Source: BOG-908 sp964250925
GTDB taxonomy: Bacteria > Pseudomonadota > Alphaproteobacteria > Acetobacterales > Acetobacteraceae
NCBI GenBank assembly: GCA_964250925.1
Contig: CAXUHU010000010.1
Span: forward strand, 1 to 59,090
Length of the DNA: 59,090 nucleotides
Direction: 5' to 3'
The notes under the pieces: generated by a model
Database searches by the model: none
Told to the model about the DNA's origin: nothing
What the model saw: only the letters and a program-made list of their open reading frames with translations
Translations under genes and position numbers: made by a program
In this document: one piece after another, positions 51,268 through 59,090 of the stretch
How positions within the stretch are numbered: the first letter of the stretch is position 1
Layout of the letters: each line of letters opens with the position of its first letter

Positions 51268-52542
51268 GTGTCCAGCATTCTCGAGAGTGACGACTGGCAG
51301 AAGGCAACGCAGTACCAGATCACCGACGAGGATATCGAGCGGCAGCAGAAGCTTCTCGGCTTCGACCAGGCCAATCGTGAACGTGAGTACCTCCAGACCG
51401 CCACCACCGACAACATCCGCAACTTCGCGCATGGCGTAGGCAACGACAACCCACTGCATTGTGAACCCGATTACGGCAGGACCACGCGCTGGGGTAGCGT
51501 GATAGCCCCGGGCATGATGGCCGGGATCATCAACGCGCCGATGAAGGGCGATCCGGTGCCCGACGAGATCAAGGCGCTGCGCAAATCGCTGTTTCGCGGC
51601 ATACACGTCTTCGTCTCCGGATCGACATGGGATTGGTATCGTCCGATCTATCCTGGTGACACGCTGTTCAGCTTCAACGGCGAGGAGACTTGCGAGGTCA
51701 AGCAGTCGGAGTTCGCCGGACGGTCCGTGATCAATGTGCGGCGCGACGTTAAGGTGAACCAACGCGGCGAGGTGGTCGCGGTCTATCGCATCCTGCGCGT
51801 GCTGACCGAACGCAAGACCGCCGCCAAGAAAGGCAAATACGCCGACATCAAACCCGCCACCTATACCGATGATGAGATGGCCAAGATCGACGCCATCTAC
51901 GCCGCCGAGCACGTGCAGGGAGCCGCACCTCGCTCGTTCGATTACGTACAGGTCGGCGACAGCCTGGGGACGATGGCGAAGGGACCGCTGACCGTCACCG
52001 ACGTGATCTGCTTTCACGCCGGCGGCTACGGCTTCGTGCCATACGCCCCTACGGTCGGACGACTGGCGCACCACAACCGCAAGCGCATAGCCCCATTCTA
52101 TGTCAAAAATGAATACGGCATTCCCGACGTCGCGCAACGACTTCATTGGGATCCGGTCTGGGCACAGGCGATCGGTAATCCGATGGCCTATGATTACGGC
52201 GTGATGCGGGAAAATTATCTTTATCACTACCTGACCGACTGGTGCGGCGACGACGGTCTGGTGCTGCAGGTGCACGACGAGATACGCAAATTCAATTATA
52301 CCGGCGACACCCAGGTGGTCACCGGACAGGTAACCGGCAAGCGCTCCGAGGGCACCCGGAACCTAGTGGACGTCGCAGTCACTTTCACCAACCAGCGGGG
52401 CGAGGAGACCGTCAAGGCAACAGCTGTCATAGCCCTTCCTGGCCAGAGCGGAGCGGTGCTGTATCCCGAGGTGCCGGCCGCGCTGGCGGAAAAGGCGGTG
52501 CAGATGATGACTCGGCACTGGCAACTGAGCGCGAGACGATAA
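51268..52542 (+). CDS. Double-hotdog MaoC-like enoyl-CoA hydratase
   Basis: About 424 residues with two hotdog domains, the N-terminal resembling FAS1-type dehydratase (NFAHGVGNDNPLHCEPDYG, the Asp/His region; MAGIINAP) and a C-terminal MaoC domain (HYLTDWCGDDG, DEIRKFNYTGDTQVVTGQVTGK). Hydrates an enoyl-CoA, in place of a crotonase, for a bulky substrate. GTG at 51268 has GGAGAG 5 nt upstream; a TTG at 51226 overlaps the ligase stop. One protein replaces two subunits found in steroid-type MaoC pairs. Confidence 0.86.
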   Translation: MSSILESDDWQKATQYQITDEDIERQQKLLGFDQANREREYLQTATTDNIRNFAHGVGNDNPLHCEPDYGRTTRWGSVIAPGMMAGIINAPMKGDPVPDEIKALRKSLFRGIHVFVSGSTWDWYRPIYPGDTLFSFNGEETCEVKQSEFAGRSVINVRRDVKVNQRGEVVAVYRILRVLTERKTAAKKGKYADIKPATYTDDEMAKIDAIYAAEHVQGAAPRSFDYVQVGDSLGTMAKGPLTVTDVICFHAGGYGFVPYAPTVGRLAHHNRKRIAPFYVKNEYGIPDVAQRLHWDPVWAQAIGNPMAYDYGVMRENYLYHYLTDWCGDDGLVLQVHDEIRKFNYTGDTQVVTGQVTGKRSEGTRNLVDVAVTFTNQRGEETVKATAVIALPGQSGAVLYPEVPAALAEKAVQMMTRHWQLSARR

Positions 52543-52569
52543 GATGAGTGCGGCGACCATTCGAAAGCG

Positions 52570-53718
52570 ATGCCCATGCTAGACACCTCCTCACGCGTGG
52601 CGTTCGGCGACGACCACGCCATGTTTCGCGAGACGGTTCGAAAGGTGTTCGATCGCGCCCTGCTGCCAAATCTCGAGCGCTACGAGGTTGAGGGATCGAT
52701 CGACCGCGCATTGTGGCTGGCGTGTGGCGAGGCAGGCCTGTTGTGCCCGACTGTTAAGGAGGAAAATGGCGGCCTCGGCCTGGATTTCGGTTACAACGCC
52801 GTGGTGGACGAAGAACTCGCCTATGCCGGCTCATCGGCCGGCATCACCCTCCAATCCGACATCGTTGCCGAGTATATCGAGCGCTATGGTTCGATGGAAC
52901 AGCGGCAGAAATATCTGCCGCGGATGGTGACGGGGGAAGTCATCACCGCGATCGCGATGACCGAACCCGGGGCCGGTTCCGACCTGCAGGGCATCCGTAC
53001 CACGGCCAAGCGCGACGGCAATCACTACGTCATCAATGGTTCCAAGACCTACATCACCAACGGCCAATTGGCCGACCTGGTGATCGTCGTTGCCAAGACG
53101 GAACCCGATCTCGGTGCCAAGGGAACCTCGCTGATCCTGGTCGAGCGCGGGACCGACGGCTTCGAACGCGGGCGCAACCTCGACAAGATCGGCCAGCATT
53201 CCGCCGACACGTCCGAGTTGTTCTTCCAGGACGTGCGCGTGCCGATGACCAACTGTCTCGGCGAGGAAAACAAGGGCTTCATCTACCTTATGAGCCAGCT
53301 ACCGCAGGAGCGTCTGTCCATCGCGATCCAGGCGCATGCCGCAGCACAGCGCGCGTTCGACGAGGCTGTAGGCTTCGTCAAGGACCGGCGTGCCTTCGGC
53401 AAGACGGTGTTCGATTTCCAGAACACGAAGTTCACGCTGGCCGATCTGAAAACACAGTTGCAGGTCGGCTGGGCGCATCTTGACTGGGCGCTGCAACGGC
53501 ACGTCCAAGGCAAGCTCACGACCGCAGAAGCCTCCGCCGCGAAGTTGTGGCACACGGAGATGCAAGGCCGCGTCATCGATGCCGCGCTGCAACTACATGG
53601 CGGCGCCGGCTACATGAACGAGTACATGGTCGCGCGGCTGTGGCGGGACGCACGGGTCACGCGGATCTTTGGCGGCACGAGTGAAATCATGAAAGAGGTT
53701 GTCAGCCGTTCGATTTGA
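52570..53718 (+). CDS. Acyl-CoA dehydrogenase, LCAD-like
   Basis: 382 residues with AMTEPGAGSDLQGIRT and GSKTYITNG for FAD, QLPQERLSIAIQA and C-terminal GGTSEIMKEVVSR. Resembles long-chain/isovaleryl acyl-CoA dehydrogenases, where the base Glu lies in the middle helix; the IFGGTSE sequence lacks the MCAD-type Glu. Homotetramer expected. ATG 52570 or 52576. Ends 44 nt before the scaffold gap; a paralogue is at 56036. Confidence 0.92.
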   Translation: MPMLDTSSRVAFGDDHAMFRETVRKVFDRALLPNLERYEVEGSIDRALWLACGEAGLLCPTVKEENGGLGLDFGYNAVVDEELAYAGSSAGITLQSDIVAEYIERYGSMEQRQKYLPRMVTGEVITAIAMTEPGAGSDLQGIRTTAKRDGNHYVINGSKTYITNGQLADLVIVVAKTEPDLGAKGTSLILVERGTDGFERGRNLDKIGQHSADTSELFFQDVRVPMTNCLGEENKGFIYLMSQLPQERLSIAIQAHAAAQRAFDEAVGFVKDRRAFGKTVFDFQNTKFTLADLKTQLQVGWAHLDWALQRHVQGKLTTAEASAAKLWHTEMQGRVIDAALQLHGGAGYMNEYMVARLWRDARVTRIFGGTSEIMKEVVSRSI

Positions 53719-53734
53719 AAGTGAGGCACGCGGC

Positions 53735-53750
53735 TTGCTGCATGCAGCAA
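53735..53750. repeat. Perfect 16-bp palindrome TTGCTGCATGCAGCAA next to the gap
   Basis: A fully symmetric 16-mer, 12 nt before the run of N. It could be a hairpin or a duplicated end that stopped the assembly. Confidence 0.5.
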
Positions 53751-53762
53751 CTGCACATGCAC

Positions 53763-53862
53763 NNNNNNNNNNNNNNNNNNNNNNNNNNNNNNNNNNNNNN
53801 NNNNNNNNNNNNNNNNNNNNNNNNNNNNNNNNNNNNNNNNNNNNNNNNNNNNNNNNNNNNNN
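53763..53862. other. Scaffold gap, 100 N
   Basis: Exactly 100 unknown bases, a standard placeholder length, so the true distance is unknown. Sequence on both sides (dehydrogenase operon before, FadB-like gene after) stays on the same strand. Confidence 0.98.
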
Positions 53863-53935
53863 TTTGCGCCTGCCCGACATCGACGACGCCAAATCTCTGC
53901 TTCCTCAAGGAAGACACCCATCGAAGGGAAAGTCT

Positions 53936-55999
53936 ATGGCTGACGTAGCAACAACCACGATTGATGGGGAAGTCGGTGTTCTGACGATCGACTCACCGCC
54001 GGTCAATGCGCTGGGCGTAGAAACGCGCCGCGGTCTCGATCGCGGTTTCCGCGACTTCGCCGACAACCCGGCAGTGCGGGCGATCGTCCTGATTTGCGGT
54101 GGGCGTACCTTCTTCGCCGGCGCCGACATAACCGAGTTTGGCAAGCCGATGCAGGAGCCTGGCCTGCAGAACGTGTTCGACATCATCGAACATGGTTCCA
54201 AACCGGTTGTCGCCGCAATCCATGGCACCGCGCTAGGCGGCGGCATGGAGCTGGCGTTGATCTGCCACTATCGGGTGGCTGTTCCATCCGCCAGACTCGG
54301 CTTACCCGAGGTGCATCTCGGCCTCTTACCTGGTGCCGGGGGTACGCAACGCCTGCCGCGCATCGTTGGGGTGGATGCCGCGCTGGATCTCATCACCTCG
54401 GGCCGCCAAATCGGCGCAAGACAAGCTAAGGATCTGGGCGTGGTGGATGCACTGGCGGACGAAGGACGGCTGCGTGAGGACGCGGTCGCTTTTGCCCGCA
54501 ATCTGCTGGCCGAGAGCCGCCCGCTGCTACGCGTACGCGACCGACAGGACATGATTGAGCCAGCGCATGGTAAGCCCGAAATCTTCGCCGAGTTTCGCCG
54601 CAAGAACGCTCGCAGTTTCCGCGGTTTCAAGGCGCCGGAGAACATCATCCGGACGATAGAGGCCGCCGTGGCCCTGCCGTTCGAGGAAGGCATGAAGCGC
54701 GAGGCCGAGCTGTTCCTCGATCTCTACGAGAGCACCGAGTCCTTAGCACAGCGTCATGTGTTCTTTGCCGAACGCCAAACGTCCAAAATTGCGGACGTGC
54801 CGGCCGACACTCCTACCTTGCCGGTCAGATCCGTGGGCGTGATCGGCGCCGGCACCATGGGCGGCGGCATCACGATGAACTTCGCCTCTGTCGGCATACC
54901 GGTCACGCTGGTGGAGACCGACCAGGTAGCGCTAGATCGTGGATTGGCCATCATACGCAGGAACTACGAGAACACCGCAAAGAAGGGACGCATGACCCAG
55001 GAGCAGGTCGAAGCCTGCATGGGACTGATCACTCCGGCGCTGACGCTCGAATCACTTGCCGAGACGGACCTGATCGTCGAGGCCGTTTTCGAGAGCATGT
55101 CGCTCAAGCTCGAGGTGTTCGGCAAGCTCGGCCGCATTGCGCGGCCGGACGCGATCTTGGCTTCGAACACGTCGTTTCTGGACCTGGACGCAATCGCTGA
55201 GGCCACCATTTCGCCCGAGCGCGTGATAGGACTGCACTTTTTTTCTCCCGCCAACGTCATGCGGCTGCTGGAAGTGGTGCGCGGTGCCAGGACGTCGAAG
55301 CAGATCGTCGCGACGGCGATGAAGCTGGCGCGCCAGATCGGCAAGGTTGCCGTGCTGAGCCGCGTCTGCGACGGCTTCATCGCCAACCGGTTGATGGCGC
55401 CTCGCATGGCCCAGTCCGAAGCGCTGGTGCTGGAAGGGCCGACGCCCGCCGAGATCGATCGCGTCATCTACGACTATGGGTTTGCTATGGGGCCTTTTCA
55501 GATGATCGATCTCGTTGGGCTGGACGTGATCGGCCGGGACGCCAATGTAAGCTCACTGCGTGGCGACCTGGTCGCACGCGACCGGCTCGGACAAAAGAAA
55601 AACGGCGGCTTCTACGATTACGACGAGAAACGCACTCCGACACCGTCTCCGGTCGCGGCGAAGATCATCGCCGACTTCGCCGAAAGCAAGGGTGTTCTTA
55701 CCAACGGGCTGCAGAGCGATTCGGACATCCTGGCGCGCCTGCTGTACCCCGTCGTCAACGAAGGCGCAAAGATACTGGAGGAGGGCATCGCCTTGCGCGC
55801 TGGCGACATCGATATGGCCGCGATCCTCGGCTATGGCTGGCCGGTATATACCGGTGGACCGATGTTCTGGGCCGACACGGTCGGGCTACCGACGATAGTG
55901 TCGGGGTTGAAGGAGATGCAGGCGGCCCACGGCGATGCGTTCGCACCGGCCCACCTGCTTGAGACGATGGCTGCCGAAGGCAAGCGGTTCAGCGCGTAG
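53936..55999 (+). CDS. Bifunctional enoyl-CoA hydratase / 3-hydroxyacyl-CoA dehydrogenase (FadB-like)
   Basis: 687 residues. N-terminal crotonase domain (about 1-280) with GTALGGGMELALICH and GLPEVHLGLLPGAGGTQ: both catalytic Glu are present. Central NAD-binding domain (SVGVIGAGTMGGGIT, about 300) and C-terminal 3HCDH domains (GLHFFSPANVMRLLEVV with catalytic His; ANRLMAPRM). ATG at 53936 has GAAGGGAAAG upstream; a longer frame across the gap is artificial. Carries the second and third steps of beta-oxidation; a thiolase is supplied by 30143 or 45291. Followed 36 nt later by an acyl-CoA dehydrogenase. Confidence 0.93.
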   Translation: MADVATTTIDGEVGVLTIDSPPVNALGVETRRGLDRGFRDFADNPAVRAIVLICGGRTFFAGADITEFGKPMQEPGLQNVFDIIEHGSKPVVAAIHGTALGGGMELALICHYRVAVPSARLGLPEVHLGLLPGAGGTQRLPRIVGVDAALDLITSGRQIGARQAKDLGVVDALADEGRLREDAVAFARNLLAESRPLLRVRDRQDMIEPAHGKPEIFAEFRRKNARSFRGFKAPENIIRTIEAAVALPFEEGMKREAELFLDLYESTESLAQRHVFFAERQTSKIADVPADTPTLPVRSVGVIGAGTMGGGITMNFASVGIPVTLVETDQVALDRGLAIIRRNYENTAKKGRMTQEQVEACMGLITPALTLESLAETDLIVEAVFESMSLKLEVFGKLGRIARPDAILASNTSFLDLDAIAEATISPERVIGLHFFSPANVMRLLEVVRGARTSKQIVATAMKLARQIGKVAVLSRVCDGFIANRLMAPRMAQSEALVLEGPTPAEIDRVIYDYGFAMGPFQMIDLVGLDVIGRDANVSSLRGDLVARDRLGQKKNGGFYDYDEKRTPTPSPVAAKIIADFAESKGVLTNGLQSDSDILARLLYPVVNEGAKILEEGIALRAGDIDMAAILGYGWPVYTGGPMFWADTVGLPTIVSGLKEMQAAHGDAFAPAHLLETMAAEGKRFSA

Positions 56000-56035
56000 G
56001 GCGGCTTACACCGCGCAAAACAAGGAGGGTCGCCC

Positions 56036-57199
56036 ATGGCCGTGTTGAACGTAGCAGAGCCGGACTTCATGCAGGATTCGGATATCCAGATGTTTTCGGA
56101 TTCCGCAGACAAATTCTTCAAGCGTGAAGCTCCGCCAGAACGGATTGCCCGCTGGCGTGAAGCGGGGCAGGTCGATCGTGACATTTGGACACGCGCCGGC
56201 GAAATGGGATTCCTGGGCGTCAGCATACCGGAGCAATTCGGCGGCGCCGGCGGCGATTTCCGACATGATGTCGTGCTCGTCCAGCAACTGGCTCGCAATT
56301 CTTGCGAGGGCTTCGCCTTATCGTTGCATAACGTTATTGTGCTGCCCTACGTCAATTTGCACGGAACCGAGGGCCAGAAGGAGCGCTGGCTGCCACGGCT
56401 TTGCAGCGGCGAGCTGATCTCGGCTATCGCAATGAGCGAGCCGGGCGCCGGCTCGGACCTGAAATCGATACGCACTACGGCGTTGCGTGACGGAAACGGC
56501 TACCGCATCAACGGATCGAAGACGTTCATTTCGAACGGGCAGCTTGCAAATTTTATCATCGTTGTCGCCAAGACGGATCCGTCGCTCGGCTCGCGGGGTG
56601 TTTCGCTCCTGGTGGTCGAAACCGACCAGGTAGAGGGTTTCCGCCGTGGCAGAAACCTCGACAAGATCGGCAACGATGCGCAGGACACGTCGGAGCTGTT
56701 CTTCGACGACGTCTGGGTTTCTGCCGACAACCTGCTGGGCACCGAGGAGGGAAAAGGCTTCTACCAGCTGATGGCCGAACTGCCGCGGGAACGCCTGCTG
56801 ATGGCGATTGGTGGCGTCGTGACCATGGAACGCGCACTCGAGACGACCATCGATTACGTGAAAAATCGGCCGGCATTCGGCCAGACCATCTTCGATTTCC
56901 AGAATACGCAGTTCAAGCTGGCGGAGGCCAAGGCAAAGGCGACGGTGGCCAAGGTTTTCGTCAACGACTGCCTGCGGAAAGCGCTAGATGGCACGCTCGA
57001 TAACGAGATGTCGGCCATCGCCAAATTGTGGGTGACGGAAACCGAGTGGCAGATCGTGGATGATTGCCTGCAACTGCATGGCGGCTACGGCTACATAAAC
57101 GATTATCCGATCGCCCACATGTTCCGCAATTCGCGCATACAACGTATCTATGGCGGCTCGAGTGAGATCATGAAGGTGCTGATCGCTCGCGGCTTGTAG
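56036..57199 (+). CDS. Acyl-CoA dehydrogenase, LCAD-like
   Basis: 387 residues with AMSEPGAGSDLKSIRT, GSKTFISNG, ELPRERLLMAIGG and GGSSEIMKVLIARGL. Same LCAD-like design as 52570. GGAGGGTCGCCC precedes the ATG, giving a good start. With the FadB-like gene it forms a general straight or branched-chain beta-oxidation unit. Confidence 0.92.
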   Translation: MAVLNVAEPDFMQDSDIQMFSDSADKFFKREAPPERIARWREAGQVDRDIWTRAGEMGFLGVSIPEQFGGAGGDFRHDVVLVQQLARNSCEGFALSLHNVIVLPYVNLHGTEGQKERWLPRLCSGELISAIAMSEPGAGSDLKSIRTTALRDGNGYRINGSKTFISNGQLANFIIVVAKTDPSLGSRGVSLLVVETDQVEGFRRGRNLDKIGNDAQDTSELFFDDVWVSADNLLGTEEGKGFYQLMAELPRERLLMAIGGVVTMERALETTIDYVKNRPAFGQTIFDFQNTQFKLAEAKAKATVAKVFVNDCLRKALDGTLDNEMSAIAKLWVTETEWQIVDDCLQLHGGYGYINDYPIAHMFRNSRIQRIYGGSSEIMKVLIARGL

Positions 57200-57808
57200 C
57201 CAGGTTTGGAGGAATACGACACCGAGCTAAGAGGCCTCGATCCTGCCAGTCGCGGTATCAACGTTCCGCGCGTTTCGTCCGCGTTTAGCAAGCGGCCGTT
57301 CGGTAATATCACCGCAGAACAGCGCTCACCAGACGATATGGGCTGAAAGGCCAGACATGGTCCAAGTTACCATCACGTGAGGTGAACGCTGCTGACGGGC
57401 GCGTTGTCAACAGCGTGCTTGTTGCTGGGCCGGAAACACGCAATCCGCATGCGGCGCGATCACCCTGCCAGCTAAACGGCGGAACCATCGTATTAGCAAC
57501 GCGATGGCGCCTGATACCTCGCATTATCCCGTTACTTCGATGGTCAGTCCCGGCAGTGGCACCCAGTCTGGAACGAGCGGCAAAAAAGTTTCCGGCCATG
57601 CGAGGCGGATGATGCCGACAAGCACGAAGTCCATTGCGAGAGATGCAAGCGGTAGATCGCTCAAAAATGTAAGCCCTTCGCGTTGCGATGGTGCCCGCAT
57701 CTTGTATCAAGGGCAAGAAGTGCTCAACACCGTGCAGGCTCGTATGGCAGGTAGCGTCGATCATGCCGATGGGATTGAACAGCACCCCGAAGGGAGTTTG
57801 ACGGGATC
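57200..57808. other. 609-bp intergenic region before the ferredoxin reductase
   Basis: No confident gene. Directly after the dehydrogenase stop, the same frame continues for 48 codons (containing RGINVPRVSSAFSKRPFGNI) to a TGA around 57346; codon-like but with no start, so it may be a relic or chance. Other short frames lack domains. Contains a GGT-AATATC-ACC inverted repeat near 57305. Confidence 0.5.
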
Positions 57809-59059
57809 ATGCTCGAGGACAGCGGTGTCGTCATCGTCGGTGCTGGCCAAGCTGGTAGCGAGGCGGCAATCAGGTTGCGGCAAATTGGCTACACACATCC
57901 GATTACGTTGATCGGTGCCGAGCCGCACGCGCCTTATCACCGGCCGCCACTGTCCAAAGCCTATCTCTCCGGAGACGCTGGCGCCGAACGGCTGCCGATC
58001 CGTTCTGTTGCGGCTTATGAACGCAATATGATCGACTTTCGGGCGGGCGTTCACGCCGAGACCATCGATCGGCCGAATAAACGGCTTCAATTGCGCGAAA
58101 GCACCACCCTGCCGTACCACCACTTGGTGTTGGCGACAGGCGGTCGTGCAAGACGTCTATCCTGCCCCGGCGCCGACCTTTCCGGTGTGCTCTACCTACG
58201 CACGCTCGACGATGTGGAGGCCATACGTAGTCGCATGCGGCCAAGCGCGCGTTTAGTGCTCGTCGGCGGTGGTTACGTTGGGCTCGAAGTCGCAGCCACC
58301 GCGACCAAGCTTGGCTTGCATGTCGAGCTTGTCGAGGCGGCGCCTCGATTGCTGGCGCGCGTGGCAGGGCCCGAACTGTCCGGGTTCTACGAGGCGGCTC
58401 ATCGCCAAGCAGGCGTTCGGCTGCATCTGGGTGCAACCCTGGAGAGGATCATCGCGACACGCGATGCGCCGGACCGTGCAGCAGGCGTCGTGCTGGAGAA
58501 TGGTACGACGATCGAGTGCGACTTCGTCCTGGCAGGCATCGGCCAAATCCCCAATACCGAACTCGCGGTGAGCGCGGGTTTGCCCGTGCAGAACGGCATC
58601 GTGGTCGATGAATACTGTCGAACCGAAGATGCGGCAATCCTCGCGATTGGCGATTGCGCAAATCACCCAAGCAGCTTTCTCGGCACGCGCGTCCGACTAG
58701 AATCCGTGCCTAACGCGCTCGAACAGGGCCGCGTCGCCGCAGACACGATCGCAGACAATCCGAAGCCTTACGACGCGGTACCCTGGTTCTGGTCAGACCA
58801 GTACGATCTCAAGTTGCAATCGGTCGGGCTGAGCCCGAGTTACGACCAGGTCGTGCTGCGCGGCGTCATGCAGGATCGAGCCTTCGTCTTGTTCTACCTT
58901 AAGGACGGCCGTTTGCTGGCTGCCGACGCCATTAACCGGCCGGGAGAATTCATGGCCGCCAAACGCCTTGTCGCGGCCAAAGCAATCGTGGCCCCCACAT
59001 TGCTCGCCGACACGTCGGTAGTCCTGAAGAGCTTGCTAGGGTGTGTCCCCATTGCGTAG
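57809..59059 (+). CDS. Putidaredoxin-reductase-like FAD ferredoxin reductase
   Basis: 416 residues. The FAD motif VVIVGAGQAGSEAA, the NAD-binding motif VLVGGGYVGLEVAATA (about 152), ATGGRARRL, AIGDCANH and VESVPNALEQ, followed by PWFWSDQYDLKLQ, match putidaredoxin reductase throughout. Takes electrons from NADH to the [2Fe-2S] ferredoxin at 14233 and so to both P450s. Located 43 kb from the ferredoxin gene. Start ATG has GGGAGTTTGACGGG upstream. Expected only once in the window, consistent with one reductase for both P450s. Confidence 0.93.
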   Translation: MLEDSGVVIVGAGQAGSEAAIRLRQIGYTHPITLIGAEPHAPYHRPPLSKAYLSGDAGAERLPIRSVAAYERNMIDFRAGVHAETIDRPNKRLQLRESTTLPYHHLVLATGGRARRLSCPGADLSGVLYLRTLDDVEAIRSRMRPSARLVLVGGGYVGLEVAATATKLGLHVELVEAAPRLLARVAGPELSGFYEAAHRQAGVRLHLGATLERIIATRDAPDRAAGVVLENGTTIECDFVLAGIGQIPNTELAVSAGLPVQNGIVVDEYCRTEDAAILAIGDCANHPSSFLGTRVRLESVPNALEQGRVAADTIADNPKPYDAVPWFWSDQYDLKLQSVGLSPSYDQVVLRGVMQDRAFVLFYLKDGRLLAADAINRPGEFMAAKRLVAAKAIVAPTLLADTSVVLKSLLGCVPIA

Positions 59060-59090
59060 CTCACGGCGGTTCTGATTCGCTTCACCTGTT

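Noticed and set aside
53699..53935. Upstream extension of the FadB-like frame through the run of N
   Set aside because: It consists mainly of unknown residues across an assembly gap; the ATG at 53936 with its ribosome site gives the natural start.
57309..57785. A 158-codon minus-strand frame in the last intergenic region
   Set aside because: No domain, no ribosome site and Arg/Thr-rich composition; not supported as a gene.

Overview
The window looks like a catabolic island from a Gram-negative, high-GC bacterium, most likely an alphaproteobacterium of the sphingomonad type. That placement is an inference from three things: a TonB-dependent receptor at one end, a P450cam-like redox system, and a dense set of acyl-CoA genes with SDRs. 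About 50 genes are visible, nearly all for oxidising and dismantling a CoA-activated, branched and probably polycyclic or isoprenoid carbon skeleton. One scaffold gap of 100 N lies at 53763-53862. No rRNA, tRNA, CRISPR array or intact insertion sequence was seen.

Layout: (1) 1-8.5 kb, entry and first oxidations: a truncated TetR regulator, a TonB receptor, an MFS transporter, a GMC alcohol dehydrogenase, a DUF2889-like protein and two overlapping SDR genes, one without any catalytic residues. (2) 8.5-16.2 kb, minus strand: SDR, DUF35 protein, acyl-CoA ligase, aldehyde dehydrogenase, P450, putidaredoxin-like ferredoxin, acyl-CoA ligase. (3) 16.3-25.6 kb: an SDR facing a minus operon with an Ltp2-like aldolase, a double CaiB protein, a second P450, a dienoyl-CoA-reductase-like SDR, an enoyl-CoA hydratase and an acyl-CoA dehydrogenase pair. 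(4) 25.7-37 kb: SDR and hydratase, then a minus block with a hydrolase, a hydratase, an FCD-type GntR regulator, a thiolase, an alpha-methylacyl-CoA racemase, a thioesterase, an NMO-family flavoenzyme, a DUF2834-like membrane protein, a CrtC/AttH-like protein and an APH-type kinase. (5) 37-57.2 kb: further SDRs, hydratases, two more heteromeric acyl-CoA dehydrogenase pairs, two NMO-family enzymes, a second thiolase, an SDR relic, a third ligase, a double-hotdog hydratase, a FadB-like bifunctional enzyme and two LCAD-like dehydrogenases. (6) A putidaredoxin-reductase-like protein closes the window and completes the three-part P450 system.

A plausible workflow is uptake by the TonB receptor, hydroxylation by the P450s with ferredoxin and reductase, oxidation of alcohol to acid (GMC, SDR, ALDH), CoA activation (three ligases), inversion of an alpha-methyl centre by the racemase, and repeated beta-oxidation (eight dehydrogenases, six hydratase-family genes, dienoyl-CoA-type SDRs, two thiolases). 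A retro-aldol step (Ltp2 with DUF35) would handle a branched carbon. No aromatic-ring dioxygenase, ketosteroid dehydrogenase or geranyl-CoA carboxylase is present, so the substrate (sterol or bile-acid side chain, a diterpenoid, or another terpenoid) stays open.

The most striking non-coding signal is a 13-bp inverted-repeat-like element, best copy CTAGT-TAT-ACTAG, found with variations in nearly every divergent promoter region of the window. It has the geometry of FadR-type (GntR/FCD) operators and suggests the whole island is one regulon.
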